Below are positions 9,290 to 18,043 of a stretch of DNA of 47,712 bases, piece by piece. Source of the stretch: Microcoleus sp. FACHB-831 (GTDB lineage: Bacteria; Cyanobacteriota; Cyanobacteriia; Cyanobacteriales; FACHB-T130); contig NZ_JACJON010000069.1 in the NCBI RefSeq assembly GCF_014695585.1, forward strand, positions 1-47,712, written 5' to 3'. The translations under genes were made by a program, and so were the position numbers. Every line of letters starts with the position of its first letter. Within the stretch, counting starts at the first letter, position 1. The notes under the pieces are model-generated. The model was given only the letters and a program-made list of their open reading frames with translations. It searched no databases and was not told where the DNA came from.

Positions 9290-12200
9290 ATGAGTCTGAG
9301 CATTCGCCAATGGCTGGCAGAGCGACAAATTGAACTGGCTCAACTGGAACGGCAGGCGGCACCCCTGCCTCCACAAGATGCCCGATTAGCTGGTGTTGCC
9401 TTTCGCATTGCCCAAGACATGGCAAGCAAGAGCCTGACTCCTTTGGATATTAGTGCCTTGGCAGAAGTTTTGGAACTGCCCTTGGGGGCGGCCTGGAAAT
9501 GGGCAGAGCCAATGTCCACCCTGAGTGTCTGGTTGCTGCACGTCCTGAGCCGGAAAAAGCCCTTGAGGCGTAATGAAGGAACATGGCTGACTTTTCAAGT
9601 CGCTTACCTAAATGCCTTACAAGGGATTTTAGAGCAAGAATCTCAATTGAGAAGACCTTGGCTGAACAGAGCGATGCTTGCAGCTGGGACAGAAGCAGGC
9701 CAACCTCTTAATGACCCGCAGTTGCAGCATCTTTGCCAAACCCTGCGCCCCGGACGGCTGAGCGACTCTCAGGCCGAGCAAGCCCTTACTCTGATGGGTT
9801 CTTCATTTTTGGTGCAGCAGATGAACAGCACGGGGATCGCTTGGTTTGTTGCCAATGGTGCAGAGGAAATTGAAGCCAGATTGCTGATACAACGCTTAAG
9901 CCACTCACTACCTGGTTATCTCACAGATGCGATCGCCTCTAATGCCCTGCCTCTGGCACAACTGCAAAAGTTTGCCCGCTTAGGAAATTTAGCAACTTTT
10001 AGAGATGCGCCCCCTGTTGTAAATATTAACGACAGCAGTTTTGAGTACCTCAACCCGTTCGCTAGCAATTCTGAGTTACCATCATCCTCAAACTCAGCGA
10101 ATAAAACCTTTCCTCTCAACCTGCACCGCGAACGCTACAGGGCTTCGCTGATTAAATCCCTTTCTTCCCCGCTTTTGGGAGAACCATTTGCCCTGAAAGA
10201 TTTATACGTTTCTCTTAAGGGGCGAGAGGATAAACGGGAATTGGAAATTCCCAGTTCCCAGTTTCCATTACCGTTTATTCTCAGAGCAGTACCAGATAGG
10301 CTCGATCGCCAATCTGGTGAACCAGTTGATTTAATGGATTGGGCGATCGCTCAATTGGCAGATACGACCACTATCGCTGTTATTGAAGCGCCCCCTGGCT
10401 GTGGCAAGACCAGTTTCTGCCAGATGTTTGCTGCCCGCGTCGCAATGGAGCTTTATCCCAACTGGATGCCGATATCGATCCGATTGCGCGATGCTCCATT
10501 AGGGCGATCGCTAGAACATACTCTAGACAACGCTTTTCCCATTGCTCGCTTCAGCGATCGCGATGGCTGGCTTTCCACAGCGCACCCCCCTTGTTTGCTC
10601 ATCCTCGATGGCCTTGATGAAATGCCCCATTCTCCCCAGACAGGGCGTTATGTTGAGGCTTTCCTTGACCAGCTCGTGCGGTTTCAGGCCCAGGATACTC
10701 CCCGTCACAAAATTATTCTTACTACCCGCAGCGGTGATGGAAATTCTCCCTTACACTTCACAATTCGCCATTCGCCTTATTTACGCCGAATTGCGATCCA
10801 ATCCTTAGATCAAGATGAGTTTAAGCAGTGGTTTAAGCAGTGGTCGAAGCTGCAATCTAAATCCATTGCCCAAACCTATTTTTCCTTTTTGAAACAAGGC
10901 GGAGTATTTCGCAAATCGCCCCAAATGGATGATGTGGCTGCCCTCGCTCGGATGCCTCTGATATTAGTATTGCTAGGTTTTTTACATCGAGACGGCTTGA
11001 TTGACAGCAGCATTTTTCGCATCTCTCCCTCTCAAGCCAAATTTGAAATTTACGATCGCATTTGTCGATGGCTAATTAAGGGCGATGAGGATGAAAGTGG
11101 CACTAGACCCTTAGTGGTCAAAGACGGTCTGGCTCATGCTTGTCGCAGTCCAGAAGCGATCGCCAATCTCCTTGATGGTCGCACCCCCCAAACCCTCCGC
11201 CACCAAATGCAAGCCGCCGCAAGAGCCATTCTTCAAGGCGGAAACCACTATATACCTCAATCAGCCCTGAAAAGTCTACTTTCTGGCGATGCCGACCTGC
11301 CAGCTTTTTTCTTCAGCAAGGCTGATTTTGTAAAAGAGGATATTCGCCATAACCCAGAATCTAGAAGCCAAAATTGCATCCAGTTCTCTCACCCAAATCT
11401 AGGAGAATATATTTGTGCTGAGGAAATAGCTTCCCAGCTAAAATTGCTGACTCAACAAATTCCTTTGCAGTATGGCGAAGTTGGCTTTGTTATAGACTCG
11501 CCAACCAACTTAGCTTCACACATTTACGCCTTGCTCGGTTATGGTTTGCTGTCCCCAGAAATAGTAGAACTTACAATCGAGCGATTGCGCCGGGAGGCGG
11601 TGCGTCACCCGCAGGAATTTTCCTTTTTAGTTCTTTTTGAACGCTTAAATAGTTTCTATAAATCTTACGGTCGAGGGCGCTGGCTAGATACGGGAATCGC
11701 TCACCAAGAGCAATCGCGGTTGCAAGCACGAGGCAATTTACTAAATACCTTACAAGTCGATGCAGCTGTTGGAATAAATGTATTTGTATTGCTGTGCGCG
11801 ATCGCCAGAGAAGCGAAGGCTCCCTTCTGGCCTTGCGGGAATCCTTCCCTAACTGGTGAGTTCGATCCCAACTTATTGCTAACTTTAATCGGTCGCACCG
11901 CTGTACTGTCTCCAACTGCTTTTTGGCAGACGGCGCGGAGTAGTCTGATGTCTTTGCAGCTAGCTGGAGCCTGTTTGAATCGCGCTATGCTAGCTTCTGC
12001 CAACCTCTGGCAAGCCAATTTGTCTGCTGCTGAGTTAATCGAAACAAATTTCGTGTCTGCGAACCTCCAAGAAGCCAATTTGTCTAGAGCAAATCTTGTC
12101 GGTGCCTGCTTGCAGGGAGCTAATCTCTCCGGAGCATGGCTAGAAGGGGCTGACCTTTCAGGTGCTAATCTCCAAGGAGCGAATCTAACTTTGAGCCAAG

Positions 12201-12583
12201 TACGCAATGCCTGCCTATTTCAAGCGCAGTTAGATGAAGAAACCAGAGATTTTGCTTCTTTAAACGGAGCTATTTTTTCTCTAGAAGAGTTTAACACTTA
12301 CAACCGACTATATTTCTCTCGTCTTACCAGCAGTGGAGAAGAAAATACTTCTTTTGTAGAGAACGGCCTTGTAAATACAGACTTTAAATCAACCCTATCT
12401 CGGATTGCGATCGCCGAAGGCGAAGCTATCTTGCCCGTTGATTTCGAGGACGAAGAAGCAAGCGCTCCAACGATTAGGATAGAAAGTTCCGACAACGGTA
12501 AACTACTATTGCCTGATGAGCCTTACAACTATCCCAGCCTCGATCCAACTCTTGTAGAAAATCAAGACTCTGGCAACTTGTAG
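9290..12583 (+). CDS. NACHT-type NTPase with pentapeptide repeats
   Basis: This 1097-residue protein combines an N-terminal helical region (1-250) of unknown family, a NACHT NTPase core and a C-terminal pentapeptide-repeat domain. Walker A is EAPPGCGKTS at about 366-375, and Walker B is LLILDGLDEMP at about 436-446, with the extra acidic residue typical of NACHT. The A(N/D)LxxA repeats run at about 886-975 (SANLQEANLSRANL and similar) and would form a right-handed quadrilateral beta helix. An acidic tail ends the protein. NACHT proteins are STAND switch ATPases; several bacterial ones act in phage defence, others in signalling. No effector enzyme domain is recognisable, so a defence role is only a possibility. 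Confidence 0.8.
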   Translation: MSLSIRQWLAERQIELAQLERQAAPLPPQDARLAGVAFRIAQDMASKSLTPLDISALAEVLELPLGAAWKWAEPMSTLSVWLLHVLSRKKPLRRNEGTWLTFQVAYLNALQGILEQESQLRRPWLNRAMLAAGTEAGQPLNDPQLQHLCQTLRPGRLSDSQAEQALTLMGSSFLVQQMNSTGIAWFVANGAEEIEARLLIQRLSHSLPGYLTDAIASNALPLAQLQKFARLGNLATFRDAPPVVNINDSSFEYLNPFASNSELPSSSNSANKTFPLNLHRERYRASLIKSLSSPLLGEPFALKDLYVSLKGREDKRELEIPSSQFPLPFILRAVPDRLDRQSGEPVDLMDWAIAQLADTTTIAVIEAPPGCGKTSFCQMFAARVAMELYPNWMPISIRLRDAPLGRSLEHTLDNAFPIARFSDRDGWLSTAHPPCLLILDGLDEMPHSPQTGRYVEAFLDQLVRFQAQDTPRHKIILTTRSGDGNSPLHFTIRHSPYLRRIAIQSLDQDEFKQWFKQWSKLQSKSIAQTYFSFLKQGGVFRKSPQMDDVAALARMPLILVLLGFLHRDGLIDSSIFRISPSQAKFEIYDRICRWLIKGDEDESGTRPLVVKDGLAHACRSPEAIANLLDGRTPQTLRHQMQAAARAILQGGNHYIPQSALKSLLSGDADLPAFFFSKADFVKEDIRHNPESRSQNCIQFSHPNLGEYICAEEIASQLKLLTQQIPLQYGEVGFVIDSPTNLASHIYALLGYGLLSPEIVELTIERLRREAVRHPQEFSFLVLFERLNSFYKSYGRGRWLDTGIAHQEQSRLQARGNLLNTLQVDAAVGINVFVLLCAIAREAKAPFWPCGNPSLTGEFDPNLLLTLIGRTAVLSPTAFWQTARSSLMSLQLAGACLNRAMLASANLWQANLSAAELIETNFVSANLQEANLSRANLVGACLQGANLSGAWLEGADLSGANLQGANLTLSQVRNACLFQAQLDEETRDFASLNGAIFSLEEFNTYNRLYFSRLTSSGEENTSFVENGLVNTDFKSTLSRIAIAEGEAILPVDFEDEEASAPTIRIESSDNGKLLLPDEPYNYPSLDPTLVENQDSGNL

Positions 12584-12697
12584 CTGTTAATTGTTACTTT
12601 ATATTGGTCGTTTAAGAGGTAGAAGTTTAAATAATTTTAAACTCATAACTCCTTACTTTTTTCTAACAAACTATTAACTAACCAATGGCTAATTTAG

Positions 12698-13144
12698 CTA
12701 ATTGCTTTCAGGCAAACGATAGCCGTAAAAGTCAATTTGATAGTCCGTTATCCGCACTCCGGTTTGTTGCTCAATTTGCTCGATCAAATCTTGCGGAAGT
12801 TGCACGTAAACATCCAAAATTTGTTTTGTATCTAAGCAATTGACGTGGCTGTGAGTGTCGCTGATGTTGCCGTACAATCGTCCATCCGAACGCTCAATAC
12901 ACTCAATAATCCCCTGACAAGATAGCGCTTCTAAATTCTGGTACACTGAAGTGTGACCGATATCTTTTCCTTGCTGATTCAATCGGTCGTAAATTTCTCG
13001 CGCAGATAGGTGTTCTTTTTCTTGCCAGAGCAGTTCCAGAATGAAACGACGCTGACGGCTCAAACGCATACCTTGAGCCTGACACCGATTTATTGCATCC
13101 TCTAAAGATCTAATAGGTTTGCTTTCTGCTGCTTCTTTTTGCAT
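12698..13144 (-). CDS. Fur-family transcriptional regulator
   Basis: The 148-residue protein has the Fur winged-helix DNA-binding domain (RLSRQRRFILELLW, then LSAREIYDRLNQQGKDIGHTSVYQNLEALSCQGII) and the metal-site region DTHSHVNC at about 97-104. The C-terminal CxxC pairs that hold structural zinc in many Fur proteins are absent, leaving one Cys in the HSHVNC motif. It could be a PerR-like, Zur-like or iron-responsive member; sequence alone does not decide. It is divergent from the CRR6-like gene across a 109-bp region, so it may regulate itself and that gene. Confidence 0.85.
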   Translation of the reverse strand: MQKEAAESKPIRSLEDAINRCQAQGMRLSRQRRFILELLWQEKEHLSAREIYDRLNQQGKDIGHTSVYQNLEALSCQGIIECIERSDGRLYGNISDTHSHVNCLDTKQILDVYVQLPQDLIEQIEQQTGVRITDYQIDFYGYRLPESN

Positions 13145-13253
13145 AATTTATCGTTCAAATAAAAATCCCTAACTAACTCAGGTTGGGGTGTTGACAAGCT
13201 AACCCGAACTCATAACAATTTTAGCTTAGATTTCTTAAACCTACCTTATTGGT

Positions 13254-13748
13254 ATGACGATCGCCATCACGCTCAATTCTGATTGCCTGCATAATTTGGA
13301 TTTGTCGCCAGTGCAAACAGAGATCGACAAGCTAAAGCACTCTGGGGCGATCGCCTCCCAAGAGCAGCAGCTTAGTTTTTCAATAGACTATCCGCGCGAA
13401 CCCTCAGACCCCCGCGAACTCTCAGAAATCCCCGAAGTGCGCTTGTGGTTTATTCGTCTAGATGCCAAATATCCCTGGTTGCCGTTTTTGCTCGATTGGA
13501 AAGCGGGCGAACTCGCCCGCTATGTAGCTATGCTCGTGCCGCACCAGTTTAGCCCCAAAGAAGGCATCCAGTACAATCCAGAAGCTCTGGAAATTTTCGT
13601 TATGAAGAAGGTTTTTATCTTGAGTGACTGGATGCAGGAGATGGGAATTCCCAGTCAATCTAGGCTCAAATCAATGACTCAGCTATTGGGTTACGAAATC
13701 GATGATGCCTTTTTTGAGTTAATTAGTTCTCAGAGATCCTCAGAATAA
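13254..13748 (+). CDS. CRR6-like NdhI maturation factor
   Basis: The 164-residue protein matches the CRR6 family (chlororespiratory reduction 6, PF08847), known in chloroplasts and cyanobacteria to help mature the NdhI subunit of the photosynthetic NDH-1 complex. Conserved blocks are IDYPREPSDPRELSEIPEVR, FIRLDAKYPWLPFLLDWKAG, LVPHQFSPKEGIQYNPEALE and MTQLLGYEIDDAFF. It is soluble, with no signal or membrane segment. It is divergent from the Fur-family gene and ends at a strong bidirectional terminator at 13815-13851. Confidence 0.85.
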   Translation: MTIAITLNSDCLHNLDLSPVQTEIDKLKHSGAIASQEQQLSFSIDYPREPSDPRELSEIPEVRLWFIRLDAKYPWLPFLLDWKAGELARYVAMLVPHQFSPKEGIQYNPEALEIFVMKKVFILSDWMQEMGIPSQSRLKSMTQLLGYEIDDAFFELISSQRSSE

Positions 13749-13814
13749 AAAATGAGGTGGCGAAACCAGGTTGGAGGTTTAAATCGCTAGTAAGAATTAA
13801 TAGACAATTTTTTT

Positions 13815-13851
13815 GGTTCGGTGGGTTAGCGACAGCCTAACCCATCGAACC
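13815..13851. terminator. Bidirectional hairpin terminator
   Basis: GGTTCGGTGGGTTAG pairs with CTAACCCATCGAACC (14 of 15 positions, the last a G-T wobble) around a 7-nt loop. A T run lies on its left flank, which serves the minus-strand gene. It sits between the convergent CRR6-like and GmhB-like genes. Confidence 0.8.
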
Positions 13852-13860
13852 TTAAGAAGC

Positions 13861-14445
13861 TTAATCCTGATGCTGTAAAATCCACTCCACAGCAGCCGCT
13901 AAATCTGGGGCAATATAGTCTGGTTGCGTGTGGTGCTGGTACTTGCCGCCCAGTACCTCCAAGCCAAAGCCAGTCTGCACCAAAATACCGACGCAGCCAG
14001 CGTTGTGCGCCATATCCACATCGGTTGCCTTATCACCAACCATAAAACTGCGGCTAAGGTCTAGATCGCGATCCCAAGCTGCTGCCACAAGCATCCCTGT
14101 ATTAGGCTTTCGCCAGGTACTCCAACGAGTAAATGCTGGATTAGTTCCTCCTTCTGGTGGACTGAGATAAGGGCAGTAGTAGAGTGCATCTAACTTTGCC
14201 CCGGCTTCTGCTTGTAGCAAGTTGCAAAGACGCTGGTTGAGGGCGTCCACATGGCTGGCTGGGTAGTAACCGCGTGCAGGGCCAGACTGGTTGGAAACCA
14301 GACAGCAAAATAGCCCCAGGTCGTTTAACTTGCGTACAGCCTGAGCTACACCGGGTATGAGGTGTAAATCCTCTACGCGGTGTATGTAACCTGCTTCCAC
14401 ATTAAGGACGCCATCGCGATCGAGAAATACAGCAGGTTTAGCCAC
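13861..14445 (-). CDS. gmhB: HAD phosphatase, GmhB-like (heptose 1,7-bisphosphate phosphatase)
   Basis: The 194-residue protein is a HAD phosphatase of the histidinol-phosphatase/GmhB group. Motif I is FLDRDGVLN (Asp9, Asp11), motif II lies in VSNQSG, the Lys motif in RKPNTGM, and motif IV is VGDKATDVDMA. GmhB dephosphorylates D-glycero-D-manno-heptose 1,7-bisphosphate on the way to ADP-heptose. The zinc-binding loop is altered: CPY is present but the second pair, normally CxC before RKP, reads WSTW. The gene overlaps the upstream GT9 gene by 8 bp, implying translational coupling and a shared role in heptose or related surface-sugar synthesis. Substrate is inferred. Confidence 0.78.
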   Translation of the reverse strand: MAKPAVFLDRDGVLNVEAGYIHRVEDLHLIPGVAQAVRKLNDLGLFCCLVSNQSGPARGYYPASHVDALNQRLCNLLQAEAGAKLDALYYCPYLSPPEGGTNPAFTRWSTWRKPNTGMLVAAAWDRDLDLSRSFMVGDKATDVDMAHNAGCVGILVQTGFGLEVLGGKYQHHTQPDYIAPDLAAAVEWILQHQD

Positions 14446-15394
14446 GCCAAATTTGCTCTAAAACGTCTGCGGGCGGGATGTCTGCGATCCAACGGGTGGG
14501 GGATTGCAGGCCAACGGCGCGATCGCTCTTTTGCAGCAATTTGTCGGCGTTGGTAGGGCCAAATAAGGCGATCGTGTACGTCCCGACGGCTAGAGCCAGA
14601 TGCATTGGCGCACTATCAGTACACAGCATCAAATTGGCACCTGCTATCATCGCCGCCAACTTGCCAATGTCCGGCGGCGATGTCACATTTAGGTTGGGTA
14701 TTGACTGCATCAACTCGCTGACAAATGCCCCATCCTCCGGGCCTTTGAGAATCGTAATGGGCAGATTGGGCTGTCGCTCTTGGATGTCTTGAATAATCTG
14801 CTGCCATTTTTTGGCAGGGTAGATTTTATCAATCCCTTTAGCCTGAGCCAGGGCGCTAGATCCGCCATGAATCATAACGTAGCCGTCTTGAATTCCCAGC
14901 CGCTTCTTTTCAGCTTCAGCCCAGTCGATATCTTTTTTGGGGAGGGTGACGGCTAGGGGGGGGCAAGGTGAGTTAACGTCTAAACCTTGCAGCAGGTCGT
15001 GGTACATGTGGGCGGCATACTGCTCGGGTTTCAGGGGTACTGGGTTGGTGAGAAAAAGCTTACCAGCGCCAGCATAACCAATCCGGGTGGGAATACCAGT
15101 TAGCCAGAGGAGTAGACCCACTAACCAACTTCGCCCCAAGGAGAGAGCGATATCGTACTCGCGATCGCGGATTACTCCTAGTAAATTACCCCAATCCGCC
15201 AGCCCGTTGCGGTCTTTAAAGTCATAGGTAATAACATCACTAACAGACTTGCAGACCCGGTAGGCTCCCTTTGCCCTGGGTTCCGCAACGACATCAATTT
15301 GGGCATCAGGATAATACCGCTTCAGGTCATCTAGGGTCGGGAAGAATAGAATTTGATCTCCTATTCCGCCAGGAACAAGGGCCAGTATTCGCAT
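14438..15394 (-). CDS. Glycosyltransferase family 9 (heptosyltransferase-like)
   Basis: The 318-residue protein has the GT9 fold signature: N-terminal RILALVPGGIGDQILFFPTL, the mid-protein IHGGSS, and the C-terminal nucleotide-sugar site LCTDSAPMHLALAVGTYTIALFGPTN. GT9 enzymes transfer heptose or similar sugars from ADP- or NDP-sugars to lipopolysaccharide or other surface glycans at the inner membrane face. It lies upstream of the GmhB-like phosphatase with an 8-bp overlap. Many cyanobacteria lack a classical heptose core, so the real sugar may differ. Confidence 0.82.
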   Translation of the reverse strand: MRILALVPGGIGDQILFFPTLDDLKRYYPDAQIDVVAEPRAKGAYRVCKSVSDVITYDFKDRNGLADWGNLLGVIRDREYDIALSLGRSWLVGLLLWLTGIPTRIGYAGAGKLFLTNPVPLKPEQYAAHMYHDLLQGLDVNSPCPPLAVTLPKKDIDWAEAEKKRLGIQDGYVMIHGGSSALAQAKGIDKIYPAKKWQQIIQDIQERQPNLPITILKGPEDGAFVSELMQSIPNLNVTSPPDIGKLAAMIAGANLMLCTDSAPMHLALAVGTYTIALFGPTNADKLLQKSDRAVGLQSPTRWIADIPPADVLEQIWRG

Positions 15395-15650
15395 CGCTAT
15401 TGATTCAGCTTACTTGTCAGCTTAATTGTAGGATGTCCTCAGTTTTCCATAAAGAGGTAGACTATGCTCAATTTCGTAAATTCGCCCCGAAAGTCTCAAG
15501 CAACTCTTATCCGATTCTCGGCTTTTAGAGAGCTGCTAAGCTTTCAGCAGTCGCCACCCGCGCCGCCCATTTCGATTTTGCATGGCAAAACCCTAGCGAC
15601 TACTGATGTTTAGAAATTTAGTTTTACGTTTAAAACCAGCTCAGCAAATA

Positions 15651-16124
15651 TCACGCAGGAATTGTCCCCACACTGCTCAAAAATTTTTGTCTGTTGAGCA
15701 ATGTGTCCCAGATAGCATTCCTTACTTCTGGCCGCTTGTACTTATATTTACTCAGGTCGCGGTAAATAATGGTTGCTACTGGCTCTAATTCATAAAGGTC
15801 TAGGCATTTCTTAATTATTCTTTCTACTGCTTTCTGCCAGCAGGCAAACATCCGGTAGCTGAAAAATCGACTGCGCTTCTTCCCGCTATCGTCAACAAAT
15901 ACTATGCAGACGCAATTCCAAAGGCAGTTGGGTTGTTTGGCAATGCGGCTAATAGATATTCCCAAAGCTTCTGCGGCGTCTCTTTTTGTCAGATTCCATA
16001 ACCCTGTGTAAATTAAGCTGCCAAGGGTAAGATCTTGTTGAGGTTTACTTTTCGTTGATTTCGGATGTGCCATACCAGGAACTGGGAATTGGAGACGCTG
16101 ATTGACTACAGTCAGATAAGACAC
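15651..16124 (-). CDS. Hypothetical protein
   Basis: This 157-residue frame encodes a basic, aromatic-rich protein with no family I recognise. A more natural start may be the internal ATG at 16073 (MAHPKSTKSK), giving 140 residues, because the first 17 residues look unstructured. A segment DAAEALGISISRIAKQ resembles a small helix-turn-helix. It is divergent from the XRE-family regulator across a 119-bp region containing an inverted repeat. Accessory-like, with low confidence about function. Confidence 0.5.
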   Translation of the reverse strand: MSYLTVVNQRLQFPVPGMAHPKSTKSKPQQDLTLGSLIYTGLWNLTKRDAAEALGISISRIAKQPNCLWNCVCIVFVDDSGKKRSRFFSYRMFACWQKAVERIIKKCLDLYELEPVATIIYRDLSKYKYKRPEVRNAIWDTLLNRQKFLSSVGTIPA

Positions 16125-16199
16125 TGAGGAAAAGACAGTCTTGATGCACCCAAGGCGGGAAGTAAAGCTGTCTTTTTGTCTTGCACCTATCTATGAGTA

Positions 16200-16232
16200 T
16201 ACGCATAGAAGTTGCATTTGTCAATGCGTAAG
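16200..16232. promoter_or_regulatory. Inverted repeat upstream of the XRE gene; possible operator or IS-end remnant
   Basis: TACGCAT (16200-16206) and ATGCGTA (16224-16230) form an inverted pair with a 24-bp centre spacing, close to two helical turns, just before the regulator start at 16244. This fits an autoregulatory operator. However, TTTGTCAATGCGTAAG at 16217-16232 is identical over 16 nt to the terminal inverted repeat of the IS4-like element at 30.65 kb, so a solo IS end is an alternative. Confidence 0.45.
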
Positions 16233-16243
16233 CGGATATAAAT

Positions 16244-16531
16244 GTGACTATGCCTAGAAAGAAACTCAAGGAAAACCCAGAAAATATGCCAGTGTTGCGG
16301 CGGCTGCGGGAAGCTGTTGGTTTAACACAGACAGAACTGGCGAAGCGAATTCCCGACAAAACAAGGCAAAAAACGCTAAATCAGTCGGTTATCAGTAGGT
16401 GGGAGAGTGGGGAGGATGAGCCAGAACTGACGATTCCCCAGATGAAGGCATTATGTCGTGCCTTGGGTATAGCTCTTGACCAGCTACCCGATGACTTTGG
16501 CCCGCCAGCGCCTAGCGTTGGCTTGGAGTAG
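16244..16531 (+). CDS. XRE-family helix-turn-helix regulator
   Basis: The 95-residue protein has a Cro/C1-type helix-turn-helix at about residues 20-80: LREAVGLTQTELAKRI, then SVISRWESGEDEPELTIPQM and a final helix LCRALGIALDQLP. The listed start is GTG 16244; ATG 16250 is equally possible and gives a protein starting MPRKK. Repressors of this kind are often autoregulated, and an inverted repeat lies immediately upstream. The divergent hypothetical gene may be its partner. Its own target is unknown. Confidence 0.78.
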   Translation: MTMPRKKLKENPENMPVLRRLREAVGLTQTELAKRIPDKTRQKTLNQSVISRWESGEDEPELTIPQMKALCRALGIALDQLPDDFGPPAPSVGLE

Positions 16532-16670
16532 TGCGGCGCGGGGAGGGATGCGATCGCATCCCTCCTGCTAAAAACTAAAAAATAAGCGTTGACAAACTAA
16601 GCCGGGGCTAAGTTTCACGGTACGCAGCCTGCTTACAATGAACGATGAACAACGAAAAACGAACAACGAA

Positions 16671-17357
16671 GTGCATTTATTAATTCCAGCAGCAGGCATG
16701 GGACGGCGCATGGGGAGCGATCGCAATAAACTGCTCCTAACTTTACTAGGCAAGCCTTTAATTGCTTGGACTCTAGCCGCCGCCAACGCCTCGCGTCACA
16801 TCGCCTGGATTGGCATCATCTGCCAACCAGACGACGAATCAGATTTAAAGGATATCCTCGCTGAGGTATCTCTAACTAAGCCAGTGCAGCTTGTTACAGG
16901 TGGCGCAACGCGCCAAGAATCTGTTTACAACGGCTTGCAGGCATTACCAGCCGCCGCCGATAGAGTGTTGATTCACGACGGCGCGAGGTGTCTGGCAACA
17001 CCAGATTTGCTCGACAGGTGTGCCTTGGCAATTATGGATTGTCCTGGTTTAATTGCTGCTGTGCCCGTGAAGGACACTATCAAAATTGTCGATAAGGCTG
17101 GGTTAATTAACAGTACGCCGGATCGGAATTATCTATGGGCGGCGCAGACACCGCAGGGATTTGATGTCAATTTGTTGAAGCAATGTCACGATCGAGGTCG
17201 GGATAACGCTTGGGAAGTTACAGACGATGCGGCTTTGTTTGAAAAATGCGATTTGCCCGTGCGGATTGTAGAGGGTGAGGAGACTAATTTAAAAATAACA
17301 ACGCCTGTAGATTTAGCGATCGCAGAATTTATTCTACGCCAGCGACAGGGAATTTGA
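16671..17357 (+). CDS. ispD: IspD: 2-C-methyl-D-erythritol 4-phosphate cytidylyltransferase
   Basis: IspD transfers CMP from CTP to methylerythritol 4-phosphate in the cytosolic MEP isoprenoid pathway, which feeds carotenoids, phytol and quinones. The CTP-binding loop LIPAAGMGRRMGSDRNK is at the N-terminus; later blocks are VLIHDGARC, AAQTPQGF, EVTDDA and EGEETNLKITTP. Start choice: GTG 16671 gives the usual cyanobacterial beginning (M)HLLIPAAG and 228 residues. An in-frame ATG at 16638 would add 11 residues encoded by a repetitive AACGAA-rich tract that looks non-coding. The gene is followed by paired hairpins before the convergent Rieske gene. Confidence 0.93.
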   Translation: MHLLIPAAGMGRRMGSDRNKLLLTLLGKPLIAWTLAAANASRHIAWIGIICQPDDESDLKDILAEVSLTKPVQLVTGGATRQESVYNGLQALPAAADRVLIHDGARCLATPDLLDRCALAIMDCPGLIAAVPVKDTIKIVDKAGLINSTPDRNYLWAAQTPQGFDVNLLKQCHDRGRDNAWEVTDDAALFEKCDLPVRIVEGEETNLKITTPVDLAIAEFILRQRQGI

Positions 17358-17403
17358 AACTCAATAGACCTTTTGCAAAAATCCATGAATGACCCCTCCC
17401 CAG

Positions 17404-17465
17404 CCCTCCCCGCGAGTTCGGGGAGGGGGCAAGATTTCAAGTTTTTCCCCCCTTGATAAGGGGGG
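17404..17465. terminator. Two hairpins between convergent ispD and Rieske genes
   Basis: CCCTCCCCG (17404-17412) pairs with CGGGGAGGG (17419-17427). A second stem, CCCCCCTT/AAGGGGGG, lies at about 17447-17465. These C/G-rich blocks are a widespread type of cyanobacterial intergenic repeat and here probably serve as a bidirectional terminator. Confidence 0.6.
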
Positions 17466-17477
17466 ATTAAGGGGGGT

Positions 17478-17789
17478 CTAATCTAAGGTTATAAGCACGT
17501 CATCTCCCTCAATTGTTACGGGAAAAGTTTTCACTCCGAAGCGCGCTGGAGGAAAAGTTACTTCGCCAGTTTTAACATTGAAATGTGCGCCGTGTTTTGG
17601 GCAGGTAACGATGTCTCCATTTAGCCTACCTTCGCCTAACGATCCGCCTCGGTGCGTGCAGGTGTCGGCGATCGCATAAAAATTACCTTCTACGTTAAAT
17701 AAGGCTATGCTCTGATCTTCCATTTCTATCGTCGTTCCCGTTCCCGGCGATAGATCGCTTGTCATTGCAATCTTGACCATATTTGACAT
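17478..17789 (-). CDS. Rieske-type [2Fe-2S] ferredoxin
   Basis: The 103-residue protein is a stand-alone Rieske domain with the two ligand pairs CTHRGG (Cys44, His46) and CPKHGAHF (Cys63, His66). It resembles ferredoxin components of aromatic-ring dioxygenases and NirD-like small subunits. It has no signal peptide or membrane anchor, so it should be a soluble electron carrier. No oxygenase gene is adjacent; its redox partner is unknown. It is convergent with ispD. Confidence 0.85.
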   Translation of the reverse strand: MSNMVKIAMTSDLSPGTGTTIEMEDQSIALFNVEGNFYAIADTCTHRGGSLGEGRLNGDIVTCPKHGAHFNVKTGEVTFPPARFGVKTFPVTIEGDDVLITLD

Positions 17790-18043
17790 GAGAAATACTC
17801 CTGCTGTTCGCCACTGGGATTAATATAACAAGCGCGATCGCATGATTTATTATCCACCCCCGTTGTGTTATTAAAAATTTTAATTTTTGAATATATTGAG
17901 GAACGTCAGAGAATTTTGACATTTCTCTACTGTTCTTATGCCTGGGTTATGTTGATGTTTATTGGGGTTGGGGGTTTGAGTATATTTGACCATATTTGGG
18001 GTGAAGTATTATTAACGTTGTTAATTGTTTGAAGCGTTGAATT

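Noticed and set aside
11701-12207. Minus-strand frame of 168 residues inside the NACHT gene
   Set aside because: It is the antisense shadow of the pentapeptide repeats, whose regular codon pattern keeps the opposite frame open.
17360-17477. C/G-rich repeats considered as a CRISPR-like or mobile array
   Set aside because: There are only two hairpins of a common dispersed cyanobacterial type, with no regular spacers.
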